From positions 1 through 64,000 of the forward strand of contig DASWNP010000002.1 in the NCBI GenBank assembly GCA_036399175.1: a stretch of DNA of 64,000 nucleotides. Direction: 5' to 3'. The translations under genes were made by a program, and so were the position numbers. Of the stretch, positions 1-8,317 are shown piece after piece. Every line of letters begins with the position of its first letter. Positions within the stretch are counted from its first letter, which is position 1. The stretch comes from DASWNP01 sp036399175. Lineage in GTDB: Bacteria > Acidobacteriota > Blastocatellia > Pyrinomonadales > Pyrinomonadaceae. The notes under the pieces were generated by a model. It saw only the letters and a list, made by a program, of their open reading frames with translations, had not been told where the DNA came from and did not search any database.

Positions 1-48
1 TTCCCTGCGACTTCTGCGCCTCTCGCTCTTTCTGCGTTAAATCGTCTC

Positions 49-1413
49 TTAACGAGCGCAGGCGGCGGAAATTGCCTGGTCGAAAATCTCGACGGCGACA
101 TCGACGTTTTCGCGCGTTAGGATGAGCGGCGGCGACCAGCGAATCGTGTTGTAACCCGCACCGAGAATGACGAGACCGCGATTGAAGCACTCCACCTCGA
201 CGCGGTCGCGCAGGCTCTGGTCGGTCTTCATCGTCGCGCGGCTCTCGACGAACTCGACGCCGAGCATCAGCCCGAGTCCGCGCACGTCGCCGATGCAGTC
301 GTGTTTGGACATCAACTTTTCCAGACTCGCCTTGAGATAAGCGCCGACCTCGGCGGCGTTGGCGACAAGCTCGCGTTCGAGCAGCTCGATGGTCTTCAAG
401 GCGGCGGCGATGGCGACGGGGTTGCCGCCGAAGGTGGAGGCATGAGCGCCGGGCTTCCAGTCCATCAGGTCGGCACGCGCGACGCACGCGCCGATGGGCA
501 TGCCCGAGCCGAGCCCTTTGGCGATGCAGACGATGTCGGCCTCAAGGTCGTAGTGCTCGCAGGCGAACATCCTGCCGGTGCGTCCCATCCCGGATTGAAC
601 TTCATCGACGATGAGCAGGATGCCGTGCGCGTCGCAGATGCGGCGCAAGCCTTGCAGGAACTCGCGCGGCGCGGGCACGTAGCCGCCTTCGCCCTGCACG
701 CATTCGACGACGATGGCCGCAACCTCTTCGGGAGGCGTCGTCGTTTTGAACAACCGCTCTTCAATCCATTCGAGACAACGGCGGCTGACCGTCTCAGGAT
801 CGGCGGGCGTCTCGCCGGTGAAGGGGTCGCGGAAGGTGTTGGGGAAGGGGACGTGCGTCACGTCGAGCGCCTGGCGGTGGAAGCCTTTGCGCTGCGCTGC
901 CTTTGAAGAGGTGAGAGAAAGCGAGCCGAGCGTGCGCCCGTGAAAGCTGTTGAAGAAGGCGATGAACTTTTGTCGTCCGGTGGCGTGCATCGCGAGCTTC
1001 AAAGCGGTCTCGACGGCTTCCGTGCCACTGTTGGCGAAGTGCGTGCGCGTCGGTCGCCGGACGGGCACAACCTCGTCGAGCTTTCGGCCAAGCTCGGGCA
1101 TGTGGCGGTAGTAATAGTCCGTGCCGCAAATGTGTATCAGCTCGGCGGCCTGTCGCTGGATGGCTTCGACGACTTCCGGGTGACAGTGGCCGGTCGAGCA
1201 GACGGCGACTCCGGCGTTGCAATCGAGAAAGATGTTGCCGTCAACGTCCGTCACCCAGACGCCCTCGGCGCGTTCGACCACGAGCTTGAAAGAGGGGCGC
1301 GGGTAGGAAGGCGTGACGAATTGAGCGTCGGCTTCGACGATTTTTTGCCCTTTGGGGCCGGGCAGCTCGGCGGTCTTGATTTCCGGCCTTCGGGGCGGCG
1401 CAATCGTAGACAT
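49..1413 (-). CDS. Class III PLP-dependent aminotransferase (acetylornithine/GABA type)
   Basis: A 454-residue fold-type I aminotransferase of the acetylornithine/4-aminobutyrate family, expected to move an amino group between an omega-amino or amino acid and 2-oxoglutarate in the cytoplasm. Visible motifs are NSGTEAVETALKLA (PLP phosphate contact), FHGRT, the DEVQSG stretch whose Asp binds the pyridine nitrogen, and IAKGLGSGMPIG, whose Lys should form the Schiff base. Length is normal for the family. The start is preceded by AGGAGAAATTTCT, a good ribosome-binding site. No arginine-biosynthesis genes lie nearby, so the true substrate is open; archaeal-style broad-specificity acetylornithine/lysine-type enzymes are the closest in style. 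Family assignment is firm, substrate is not. Confidence 0.9.
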   Translation of the reverse strand: MSTIAPPRRPEIKTAELPGPKGQKIVEADAQFVTPSYPRPSFKLVVERAEGVWVTDVDGNIFLDCNAGVAVCSTGHCHPEVVEAIQRQAAELIHICGTDYYYRHMPELGRKLDEVVPVRRPTRTHFANSGTEAVETALKLAMHATGRQKFIAFFNSFHGRTLGSLSLTSSKAAQRKGFHRQALDVTHVPFPNTFRDPFTGETPADPETVSRRCLEWIEERLFKTTTPPEEVAAIVVECVQGEGGYVPAPREFLQGLRRICDAHGILLIVDEVQSGMGRTGRMFACEHYDLEADIVCIAKGLGSGMPIGACVARADLMDWKPGAHASTFGGNPVAIAAALKTIELLERELVANAAEVGAYLKASLEKLMSKHDCIGDVRGLGLMLGVEFVESRATMKTDQSLRDRVEVECFNRGLVILGAGYNTIRWSPPLILTRENVDVAVEIFDQAISAACAR

Positions 1414-1739
1414 AGAAATTTCTCCTAAAGGAAAAGGCGAGGGATAGCGTTCGGGTTTGAAGGATGCTTAGAAAGAATATTGGACGGAGCGCGTCCTGAA
1501 GGGGCGGGCTTAACCGGCGAAGATGTTGGCGCGGGCGTCGAGCGGGCGCTGCTGCGTTATCTGGAAGAGGAACATTTCGAGAACCCTGTTTCAGTCTTTC
1601 CCGCGAAAGCTGCGGGCATCATACAAAGATTCATCGCGCGAAGCAATTAAGAGACGATGGACGATAGACCATAGACGATGGCTCGCTGAATCATCCAGCA
1701 TCGTTCGTGTTCACGAATTATGTTTTAGTCGTCCATCGT
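1414..1739. other. Intergenic stretch with a coding-like frame and a heptad hairpin
   Basis: Between two minus-strand genes. The right part (from 1653) is a GGACGAT-type inverted heptad repeat. The left part holds a plus-strand open frame from about 1475 to a TAA at 1648 without an ATG; its translation (containing ALLRYLEEEHFENP and AAGIIQRFIARSN) looks protein-like but matches no family I recognise. It may be a gene remnant or chance. Confidence 0.35.
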
Positions 1740-1783
1740 CTATGGTCTATCGTCCATCGTCCGCCTGTCGTCCATCGTCCGTC
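1653..1783. repeat. Heptad hairpin, GGACGAT family (locus 1)
   Basis: The left arm 1653-1681 is the exact reverse complement of 1733-1761 (29 bases), built from GGACGAT/AGACGAT/AGACCAT units, with about 50 bases of unique core. The right arm continues to about 1783 and lies inside the 3' end of cysS. Confidence 0.85.
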
Positions 1784-3182
1784 TCTTCCAGCGCACGCCG
1801 TCGCGTGTGTCTTCGAGGATGATGCCGCGCGAGGCGAGCTGGTCGCGTATCTGGTCGGCGCGGGAAAAATCGCGCCGGTGACGCGCGTCCTGTCGCTCGT
1901 CGATGAGGGCTTGAATCTCGGTGTCGAGCATCTCGCGCTCGTGCTTGCCGAAGATGTTGAGGACGGAGTCGAAGCGCTCGATGAGGGCGAGGATGTCGCG
2001 CTGGTCGTCGGCGCGTAGCTCGCAGGAGTCGAGCGCGGTGTTGACTTCGCGCGAGAGCGTGTGGATGGCGGCGAGGGCGACGGAGGTGTTGAGGTCGTCG
2101 TCGAGGCCGGACTCGAAATCTTCGAGAGCGCGTGCTGCCGCCGCGCGAAGCGCCGGGTTCGTGCCGGGCTCGGTGCGCGCTTCGCTGAGGCGTGTGCGAA
2201 AGTCTCGGAGGCTGCGGATGGTCTTCTCAGCGCCGCGCAGGGTCTCGAAGGTGAAGTTGAGCTGCTTTCGATAAGGGACGCTCAGGAGCAGGTAGCGGAC
2301 GGCGATGGGGTCGTAGCCTTGGCGCGTGAGGTCGCGGAAGGTGTAGTAGTTGCCCTTCGACTTCGACATCGTCTCGCCTTCGACCTTCAGATGCTCGGCG
2401 TGCAGCCAGTACTTGGCGAAGGGCGCGACGCCGGTTGCGCCTTCGCTCTGCGCGATTTCGTTTTCGTGATGCGGAAAGACGAGGTCGATGCCGCCCGCGT
2501 GGATGTCGAACGACTCGCCGAGATATTTCATCGACATCGCTGAGCATTCGATATGCCAGCCGGGTCGCCCGCGCCCGAGCGCGGTGTCCCAGGCGGGCTC
2601 GTCGGGCGATTCGGCGGCCTTCCAGAGCGCGAAGTCGCGCGCGTCCTCCTTGTCGTACCTGTCCGTGTCTATGCGCTCGCTCGCGCCCGCGATGTTGCCC
2701 TCGAAGTTTATCTTCGAGAGCTTGCCGTAGTCGGGAAAGGAACTGATGCGATAGTAAATCGAGCCTTCGGAGCGGTAGGCGTGGCCTGTCGCTTCGAGCT
2801 TCTGAATGATAGAGACCATCTCCGCGATGTGCTCGGTGGCTCGCGGCACAATCTCCGGGCGCTCGCAGCCGAGCGCGTCGAAGTCTTCAATCACGGCCTT
2901 GATATAGCGCGCCGTGTATTCGTCAATCGAGACTCCGGCCTTCTGCGAGAGATTGATGATGCGGTCTTCCACGTCCGTAATGTTCATGACGTGTGTGACG
3001 CGGTAGCCCTTGTACTTGAGATAGCGACGGAGCGTGTCGGCGAAGACGCCGAGCGTGCGGAAGTTGCCGATGTGCGCGTAGTCCCAGACGGTCGGGCCGC
3101 AGCAGTAGAGCCTGACTTCACCCTCGCGCTGCGGATGAAACTCTTCGAGCTGGCCGGAAAGCGTGTTGTAGAATCTGAGCAT
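1740..3182 (-). CDS. cysS: Cysteinyl-tRNA synthetase
   Basis: Class I aminoacyl-tRNA synthetase charging tRNA-Cys. The ATP-binding HIGH motif appears as AHIGN near residue 37 (after CCGPTVWDY, which contains the zinc ligand Cys), the KMSKS motif as GETMSKSKGN, and further zinc-site segments as WHIECS and PHHENEIAQSE. At 480 residues it is normal length, but the end is odd: after the usual end near RDGVRWKRR, the frame runs into the GGACGAT heptad repeat and gains a tail of the type RRTMDDRRTMDDRP. The repeat therefore supplies the stop codon and the last dozen or so residues. Identification is certain; the tail is probably non-functional. Confidence 0.97.
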   Translation of the reverse strand: MLRFYNTLSGQLEEFHPQREGEVRLYCCGPTVWDYAHIGNFRTLGVFADTLRRYLKYKGYRVTHVMNITDVEDRIINLSQKAGVSIDEYTARYIKAVIEDFDALGCERPEIVPRATEHIAEMVSIIQKLEATGHAYRSEGSIYYRISSFPDYGKLSKINFEGNIAGASERIDTDRYDKEDARDFALWKAAESPDEPAWDTALGRGRPGWHIECSAMSMKYLGESFDIHAGGIDLVFPHHENEIAQSEGATGVAPFAKYWLHAEHLKVEGETMSKSKGNYYTFRDLTRQGYDPIAVRYLLLSVPYRKQLNFTFETLRGAEKTIRSLRDFRTRLSEARTEPGTNPALRAAAARALEDFESGLDDDLNTSVALAAIHTLSREVNTALDSCELRADDQRDILALIERFDSVLNIFGKHEREMLDTEIQALIDERQDARHRRDFSRADQIRDQLASRGIILEDTRDGVRWKRRTMDDRRTMDDRP

Positions 3183-3284
3183 CTCTCAAAATTGCCGCGA
3201 AACGAAAATCGCGCCGCTGTTCGGAGGACGATGCGGAAAGCTCGCGGCGTCGTTTCTCCGAAGTCGCGCTCTCTGCCTGTCTGT

Positions 3285-3818
3285 TTACTGAGCCGAAAAT
3301 CTGTAGGTCAGCACGCCGTAGATTTTCACCGGATGCCCGTTGATACGCGTCGGCGAAAGGCGTGCCTGTCGGGCTGCCGCGACTGCCGAACTCTGCAAGA
3401 GCGGATGACCCGTCACCGCGTAGGCCGACTCGACACGACCCGTTTCATCTACCGTCACCTGCACGACCACCGTGCCTGAGACCTTCGCCGACTTAGCGAT
3501 TGGCGGATACCGGGGCGCGGGTTTTTCAATCGCCCTGTGGTCGAGCACTCCGGCGCTGATGATTTTTTCGGTCGGCGATGAAAGGGCGTAGCTGCCGTCG
3601 CTTTCGATAACGAGGCTTCGGAGCTTGCGCGATTCGCAGCCGCGCGACTCATCGAGCACTTCCAGAGACTCCTGAAACAACGCTCCCGCTTTATAGAAGG
3701 CTTCGGCTCGCTGTTCCGGCAACTGAACCGGGTGCAGGGCAATCCAGAGCATACTGGCGGCGACTCCGATGCCGAAGGTGAGAAGGGCGACGAGGATGCG
3801 TGGGATAAAGCGTGGCAT
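3285..3818 (-). CDS. TonB C-terminal domain protein
   Basis: A 177-residue protein with one N-terminal membrane anchor (about residues 5-27, ILVALLTFGIGVAASMLWIA) and a C-terminal TonB-type domain (about residues 100-177) with YPPIAKSAKVSGTVVVQVTV and the typical VTGHPLLQSSAVAAARQ helix. TonB C-terminal domains bind outer-membrane receptors or act in envelope assembly. It lacks the long Pro-rich spacer of true energy-transducing TonB, and no exbBD genes are near, so it is better called TonB-domain than TonB. It lies about 100 bases upstream of cysS on the same strand. Domain call is confident, role is not. Confidence 0.85.
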   Translation of the reverse strand: MPRFIPRILVALLTFGIGVAASMLWIALHPVQLPEQRAEAFYKAGALFQESLEVLDESRGCESRKLRSLVIESDGSYALSSPTEKIISAGVLDHRAIEKPAPRYPPIAKSAKVSGTVVVQVTVDETGRVESAYAVTGHPLLQSSAVAAARQARLSPTRINGHPVKIYGVLTYRFSAQ

Positions 3819-4183
3819 TTGGGTTCACTCCTTCGCGTCGGAAATTGGGCGTTGAAGGCGTCGAGAAATACATAGACGCCGGGCGGGGGCGCTTTGTTCC
3901 CGCGCGAGCGACGATTTCGGAGACTCAAGACCTTCCTGAGCGAAGAGTCTAGGCAAGTAGTGGCAACGAGTCAAACATCTGCCGAACGGCGGGGACGCGC
4001 GTAGGTTGGAGAGGCGGCGCGATGCGCCGTCGAAGGTGCTTGAGAGTGATGCTACGGGCGCGTCGGTCGAAGTGTCGAAGCGACGCGCGTCTTTGGACGA
4101 AGTGACGGAGGTCTCCGAAAGCCGCTTGAGTTTCGTTCGATTATCTTTCCGCTCCGGTTCGCCTAAGCTTTCATCCGGTGCAG
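3819..4183. other. Intergenic stretch, nothing recognised
   Basis: 365 bases between the TonB-domain gene start and the end of the GAF gene (both minus strand). I see no convincing gene, terminator or repeat; it presumably holds the promoter of the TonB-domain gene. Confidence 0.4.
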
Positions 4184-4762
4184 CTAGCTCGGACGCGTGG
4201 CGGCGTTCTGGGCGTCCTGCCTGAGCGTGGCCTCGGACTGTTTGCATCTTTCGAGCGCGCGGGTCAGGTGTGTGATGGAGCGGCGCAGCTCCAGTTGCGA
4301 GACGACCTGACGGCTGAGAGCCTGTAGAGCCTTCAGTTGTTCCTCGCTGAGGTCTCTGGGAATCTTGTCGATGACGCAGAGGGTGCCGAGCGTGAAACCT
4401 TCTGGACTGACGAGCGGCGCTCCGGCGTAGAACCTGATGTGCGGGGCGTTGGTGACGTAAGGGTTATCTGAGAAGCGCTCGTCGGCGAGCGTGTCGCGGA
4501 CGACGAGGGTGATGGGCTGGAGGATGGCGTGAGCGCAGAAGGCCACGTCGCGCGAGGTCTCCTGCTCGTCAATGCCGACGCGCGACTTGAACCACTGTCG
4601 ATAGCTATCGACGAGAGTAAAGAGCGCCATCGGAGTGCCGCAGATGTGCGCGGCGAGAAATGTCAGATCGTCGTAAGTCCCTTCGGGGTCGGTATCGAGA
4701 ATCTCATACTGGCGCAGCACCTCCAATCTCGCGGCCTCGTTGGCGGGCAAAGGGGCTTTCAT
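4184..4762 (-). CDS. GAF domain protein
   Basis: A 192-residue protein made almost entirely of one GAF domain (about residues 20-160): opening LPANEAARLEVLRQYEILDT, then FTLVDSYRQWFKSRVG, ETSRDVAFCAHAI, VRDTLADERFSDNP, IRFYAGAPLVSPEG and GTLCVIDKIPRDLS. This is the GAF subtype usually found at the N-terminus of hybrid sensor kinases and diguanylate cyclases. Here there is no catalytic domain, only a short C-terminal coiled-coil (about 160-185). It is probably a stand-alone ligand or redox sensor whose partner is encoded elsewhere, or a fragment of a former larger signalling protein. The frame is intact and the start follows AGGAGTTCTGA. Confidence 0.85.
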   Translation of the reverse strand: MKAPLPANEAARLEVLRQYEILDTDPEGTYDDLTFLAAHICGTPMALFTLVDSYRQWFKSRVGIDEQETSRDVAFCAHAILQPITLVVRDTLADERFSDNPYVTNAPHIRFYAGAPLVSPEGFTLGTLCVIDKIPRDLSEEQLKALQALSRQVVSQLELRRSITHLTRALERCKQSEATLRQDAQNAATRPS

Positions 4763-4791
4763 TCAGAACTCCTCTCGTCGAAAAATTTTCG

Positions 4792-5247
4792 TTAGCGTAA
4801 CATCACCGCCGCGCACAATAGCACAAACCCGATTAATAACAGCCAAGACCTGACGCCCTGAAAAAACTCCCAACGGTTGCGCACCTGCTTCCAATCAGCA
4901 GGCGGACTGTCCGGATTCCACTTCCCCGTCGCCAGGTTAATCGGCACGTTAAAGATGAGCGTCGAGACGAGCGCCAGAATAAAGGAGGCCGCAGCCGCCC
5001 AGCGAATCAGGCTCGCCGCGCCCGCCTCCGCCCGCAAACTGATGGCATACGACAGGGAGAGAATGAGCGAGAGCGTCATCAGCACGGGCATCACGCGCCC
5101 GAACGTCCGCAGCAATCCCTTCTCGACGAAGACGTGATGCTCGGCGGGCAGGCGGCGGATAATCGGATGCACGAAGGCATAAGAGCCGAACTCGGCGCAG
5201 GACGTGAAGCCCGCGACGACCAACGCGCCGAAGCCGAGCCAATCCAT
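4792..5247 (-). CDS. DUF1772 family membrane protein
   Basis: A 151-residue protein with four predicted membrane segments. The family signature is visible near the C-terminus: NVPIN, then NPDSPPADWKQVRNRW, typical of DUF1772 (anthrone oxygenase-like) proteins of unknown bacterial role. I placed the start at the internal Met of MDWLGFGALVVAG because GGAGG lies 7 bases upstream; an ATG 13 codons further up has no such site. It is a tight neighbour of the GAF gene (29 bases apart) and may be co-transcribed with it. Confidence 0.8.
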   Translation of the reverse strand: MDWLGFGALVVAGFTSCAEFGSYAFVHPIIRRLPAEHHVFVEKGLLRTFGRVMPVLMTLSLILSLSYAISLRAEAGAASLIRWAAAASFILALVSTLIFNVPINLATGKWNPDSPPADWKQVRNRWEFFQGVRSWLLLIGFVLLCAAVMLR

Positions 5248-5366
5248 TATTTCAGCCTCCGTTTCATCCAAGCTTGCGTCGAACATTTTATCTCATCCGA
5301 CGGACGAACGGGCAGGCTAACGCCTGACATCATCCACTGCGTATTCGACGAAATATGATTTAACAA

Positions 5367-5699
5367 TTACTCGGCGTGATAGATTTTGACCAGCGCGACA
5401 AGAACCGCTTCTTCATCTAAGGCGGCAAAAGCGGCGTCCTTTAACTTGTCAGCATAGGCGGAGATGATTTCAAGGTTCTCTTCAAAGGCATAAGGCGTGT
5501 CCGTGTAGATGAGGCTGATGCGGTCTCGAATTTGCGAGCCTGCTTGTGAGAGGTAGCTTCCATCCAGGTTACGAATAATCGTACAACCGCCGAAGGTATA
5601 AGTGAACTCCGTTTCCAGTGCGCTTAATAAATCCTGATAAGCAGTATGAGGCAAGTCCGGCAGATATACCTCAACCCTTGCCTTTTCTGACAGAGGCAA
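5367..5699 (-). CDS. Small protein of unknown function, second gene of an AT-rich pair
   Basis: A 110-residue soluble protein containing RVEVYLPDLPHTAYQDLL, FTYTFGGCTIIRNLDGSY and a C-terminal ALDEEAVLVALVKIYH. The arrangement (an aromatic/Gly motif, then a strand, then EEAVL near the end) recalls DUF3574-like proteins, but I am not sure. No ATG exists; I chose the TTG at 5699 because AAGGAG lies 7 bases before it. It overlaps the end of the upstream small gene by 29 bases, so the two are translationally linked. The pair is AT-rich compared with its neighbours, suggesting acquisition. Possible toxin-antitoxin-like pair, unproven. Confidence 0.6.
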   Translation of the reverse strand: MPLSEKARVEVYLPDLPHTAYQDLLSALETEFTYTFGGCTIIRNLDGSYLSQAGSQIRDRISLIYTDTPYAFEENLEIISAYADKLKDAAFAALDEEAVLVALVKIYHAE

Positions 5700-5820
5700 T
5701 GAATTGCTCCTTTCGCTTATCAAACTCCTGCGTTCGCTTCAAAGATTCCTTAGCCGAAAGCTTCACTCGCAGCGGGCGCTCAATTTTTACTTCCTTCAAA
5801 TCCTTCAACCTTTTTGCCAT
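5671..5820 (-). CDS. Small basic protein (49 aa), first gene of an AT-rich pair
   Basis: A 49-residue, strongly basic, helical protein that begins MAKRLKDLKEVKIERP and ends KEQFIASVRKGKG. It could bind DNA or RNA or be an antitoxin-type partner; no family is recognised. It sits 38 bases behind an extended -10 promoter and overlaps the next gene, so the two form a short operon. Support comes from the clear ATG, the promoter and the overlap. Confidence 0.55.
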   Translation of the reverse strand: MAKRLKDLKEVKIERPLRVKLSAKESLKRTQEFDKRKEQFIASVRKGKG

Positions 5821-5857
5821 TACTGCCTCCAAGCTTGAGAACGGCTCTTAAGTGCTC

Positions 5858-5892
5858 ATTATAGCATAGCGATTTCACTCGCTTACGTAAGC
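5858..5892 (-). promoter_or_regulatory. Extended -10 promoter with overlapping palindrome
   Basis: On the minus strand TGCTATAAT (5866-5858) is a perfect extended -10. A 12-base perfect palindrome, GCTTACGTAAGC (5881-5892), covers the -35 position. This is the layout expected for an autoregulated small operon; it drives the gene pair 5820-5367. Confidence 0.55.
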
Positions 5893-5925
5893 ATAGGCGC
5901 CCAGCCATACGTTCAGCCTCTACCT

Positions 5926-7128
5926 TTAGAAGTGAGCGAAACCGGATGGGCGAAGGATTCGCGGGCGACCGTCGCCGACGAGAGTGATGCGTTCGGGCTC
6001 TGGGGTGACTTCGCCAATCTGTGTGAGGGGCACGCCTTCGAGTTCTTTGGGAAGACGGGCGGCGCGGCGGGGTGAGATGGTGAAGAGCAACTCGAAGTCT
6101 TCGCCGCCGTCGAGGGCGAGCGAGAGCGGGTCGGCGCGGGAGAGTCGGGCTTGTTCGATGGAGGGGTCGAAGGGGATGAGGGCGGCGTCAAGGCGAGCGC
6201 CGACGCGGCTTTCGCGGCAGAGGTGTGCGAGGTCGGAGGAGAGGCCGTCGCTCAAATCTATCATGGAGGTAGCGAGCCGACTTTGGCCGAGCATGAGGCC
6301 GCAGGAGATGCGCGGCGTGGGGCGCAGGTGACGAAGCAGCAGACGCTCGCGCGCTAACGCCGGGCGCGCTCTGGCAGACGAGGGCGCTGAAACATCTGAC
6401 GGCGACGAAGCTATCTTTGTGCTCGACGGCTCGGCGGAGGCTCGGAGGCGGCGCATGAGATTGGCGCTCGGACGCGTGCCGCGTTCGAGCAGTTGGAGTC
6501 CTGCGGCCGAGCCGCCGAGCGTGCCTGTGACGTAGATGCGGTCGCCCGCACGCGCGCCGGAGCGCAGCACGGCGCGGCCTCTGGCGGCTTCGCCGAGCAC
6601 GACGGAATCGACGACGATGCGCTCGGGCGTGCGCGACACGTCGCCGCCTATGAGCCTGACGCCGTGCTCGTCGGCGAGCGCGTGCCAGCCTTCGTAGAAC
6701 TCCTTGAGGAAGCTGCTCTCCCAAACGTCGGCGGGGAGGCCGATGGAGAGCAGAGCCCAGCGCGGACGCGCGCCCATCGCGGCGATGTCGGAGAGCGAGA
6801 CGGCGAGAGCCTTGTGTCCGAGCAGGAAGGGAGGCGTGGTCGTGCGTCGAAAGTCTATGTCTTCGACGAGCAGGTCGGCGGTGATGAGCGTATCGGAAGC
6901 GGCGCGCGCCTGCCGCAGGACGGCGGCGTCGTCGCCGATACCCGTGATAAGTGATGAGTGATGAGTGATGAGTGATGAGTCGGAATTAGTCGCCGATGCT
7001 TGTCGCTTCAAAGCTTGCCGGCGGACGTGTTCGATGAAGTCGAACTCGCCGCGCGGCGCGGTTCGCCTCGAAGACTTTTTAGAAGATGAGGGCCGGATAA
7101 GTTTTCTGCTTTTTCGTTCATCGCCCAT
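5926..7128 (-). CDS. thiL: Thiamine-monophosphate kinase
   Basis: ThiL phosphorylates thiamine monophosphate to the cofactor thiamine diphosphate. Family motifs: GEFDFIEHV near residue 27, GIGDDAAVL near 63, LITADLLVEDIDF, GHKALAVSLSDIAAMGA, GGDVSRTPE, YVTGTLGGSAAGL, MIDLSDGLSSDL and DGGEDFELLFT. At 400 residues it is long for ThiL (usually about 310-350). Two insertions explain this: residues 50-63 (DSSLITHHSSLITG) are encoded by a GATGAGT heptad repeat sitting in frame just before the GIGDD motif, and a Ser/Pro/Arg-rich stretch lies near residues 230-265. It lies 19 bases after the class I aminotransferase gene and is likely co-transcribed with it. Confidence 0.95.
   Translation of the reverse strand: MGDERKSRKLIRPSSSKKSSRRTAPRGEFDFIEHVRRQALKRQASATNSDSSLITHHSSLITGIGDDAAVLRQARAASDTLITADLLVEDIDFRRTTTPPFLLGHKALAVSLSDIAAMGARPRWALLSIGLPADVWESSFLKEFYEGWHALADEHGVRLIGGDVSRTPERIVVDSVVLGEAARGRAVLRSGARAGDRIYVTGTLGGSAAGLQLLERGTRPSANLMRRLRASAEPSSTKIASSPSDVSAPSSARARPALARERLLLRHLRPTPRISCGLMLGQSRLATSMIDLSDGLSSDLAHLCRESRVGARLDAALIPFDPSIEQARLSRADPLSLALDGGEDFELLFTISPRRAARLPKELEGVPLTQIGEVTPEPERITLVGDGRPRILRPSGFAHF
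6944..6982. repeat. Heptad repeat, GATGAGT family, inside thiL
   Basis: About five tandem copies of GTGATGA/GTGATAA with no inverted partner, in frame within thiL. Because 21 bases encode seven residues, the repeat reads out as a repeating peptide. Confidence 0.85.
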
Positions 7129-7147
7129 CCCGCAGCCCTCATCCCTT

Positions 7148-8317
7148 TTAAAGATTGCGGCGCATGGAGTCGAGCCCGGCCTGGATGGTTTCGAGCGGGA
7201 GGGAGAAGGAGAAGCGCAGGTGGCCTTCGCCGTGCCGGCCGAAGACGATGCCGGGGACAGTGGCGACCTGCGCGCGTTCGAGCAGGGAGTCGGCGGCGGC
7301 GCGGCTGTCGGGGTTGATGGAGGTCACGTCGGGGAAGGCGTAGAAAGCACCGGCGGGTGCGGCGCAGTTGAGACCAAGCTCGTTGAGACCGGCGACGAGC
7401 AGGTCTCGCCGCTCGCGGTACTGTGCGCGGATGGGCTCGAAGAAGTTTGTCAATTCGGTGAAGGCTGCGAGCGCCGCCCACTGCGTCGGGGTCGAGACGC
7501 CGTTAGTGGAGTAGAGCAGAGTCTTGCGCAGGCCGGTCATCCAGGGCTCGGTGGCGACGGCGTAGCCGATGCGCCAGCCCGTCATCGAGAAAGACTTCGA
7601 GAGCGTAAAGCAGGTGATGGTACGCTCAAGCATGCCTTCGAGCGAGGCGATGGAGACGTGCTCGCCTTCGTAGACGAGGTCTTCATAAGCTTCGTCGGCG
7701 ATGATGATGAGGTCGCGCTCACGCGCGAAGCGCGCGACTGCTTCGGCTTCCTCTCGCGTGAAGACGACGCCGGAAGGGTTCTGCGGCGTGTTGTAATAGA
7801 TGGCGCGCGTGCGCGGCGTCGTGTAGCGCGCGAGAGTTTCGACGAAGCCGTCGCGGCGCGCCTCTTCGGTCGGGACGAGGACGGTCGCGGCTTCGCAATG
7901 CGCGATGAGGTCTTTAATCGGCGTCCAGAAGGGAGAGAAGACCAGAACCTCTTCGCCCGGATTGACGACCGACTGAAACGCGCCGAAGAGTCCCTGCATG
8001 CCGCCGTTCAGCACGACGACGTGCTCTTCGCGCGCGTCGATGCGATTGCGCTCGCGCAGTTTTTCGGCGATGGCGGCGCGCAGCTCCGCGATGCCGGACG
8101 AAGGCGCGTAGCGAGTCTTGTTCTCGACGAGCGCGCGGCTCATGGCCGCTTTGACGGGCTCGGGCGTCGTGAGGAAGGGCTCGCCGCCTTCAAACTGGTA
8201 GACCTGCGCTCCGTCGGCGCGCAGTTGCATAATCTTGTTGCGAATTTTGACGATGTCGGAGAAGCCGACCGCGTCGAGGCGCGAGGCGAGGCGGAAAGAG
8301 ACTGTCGAAGAAGACAC
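7148..8317 (-). CDS. Class I/II PLP-dependent aminotransferase
   Basis: A 389-residue fold-type I aspartate aminotransferase-like enzyme. Motifs: QFEGGEPFLTTPEPVK at the N-terminus, YNTPQNPSGVV (substrate/PLP contacts), IIADEAYEDLVY (Asp to the pyridine nitrogen) and TLSKSFSMTGWRIGY with the Schiff-base Lys. The C-terminal Arg that binds the substrate carboxylate is expected in GHLRFSFS. It likely transaminates aspartate or another amino acid with 2-oxoglutarate; the exact substrate cannot be read from sequence. It is first in a two-gene unit with thiL. Confidence 0.92.
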   Translation of the reverse strand: MSSSTVSFRLASRLDAVGFSDIVKIRNKIMQLRADGAQVYQFEGGEPFLTTPEPVKAAMSRALVENKTRYAPSSGIAELRAAIAEKLRERNRIDAREEHVVVLNGGMQGLFGAFQSVVNPGEEVLVFSPFWTPIKDLIAHCEAATVLVPTEEARRDGFVETLARYTTPRTRAIYYNTPQNPSGVVFTREEAEAVARFARERDLIIIADEAYEDLVYEGEHVSIASLEGMLERTITCFTLSKSFSMTGWRIGYAVATEPWMTGLRKTLLYSTNGVSTPTQWAALAAFTELTNFFEPIRAQYRERRDLLVAGLNELGLNCAAPAGAFYAFPDVTSINPDSRAAADSLLERAQVATVPGIVFGRHGEGHLRFSFSLPLETIQAGLDSMRRNL

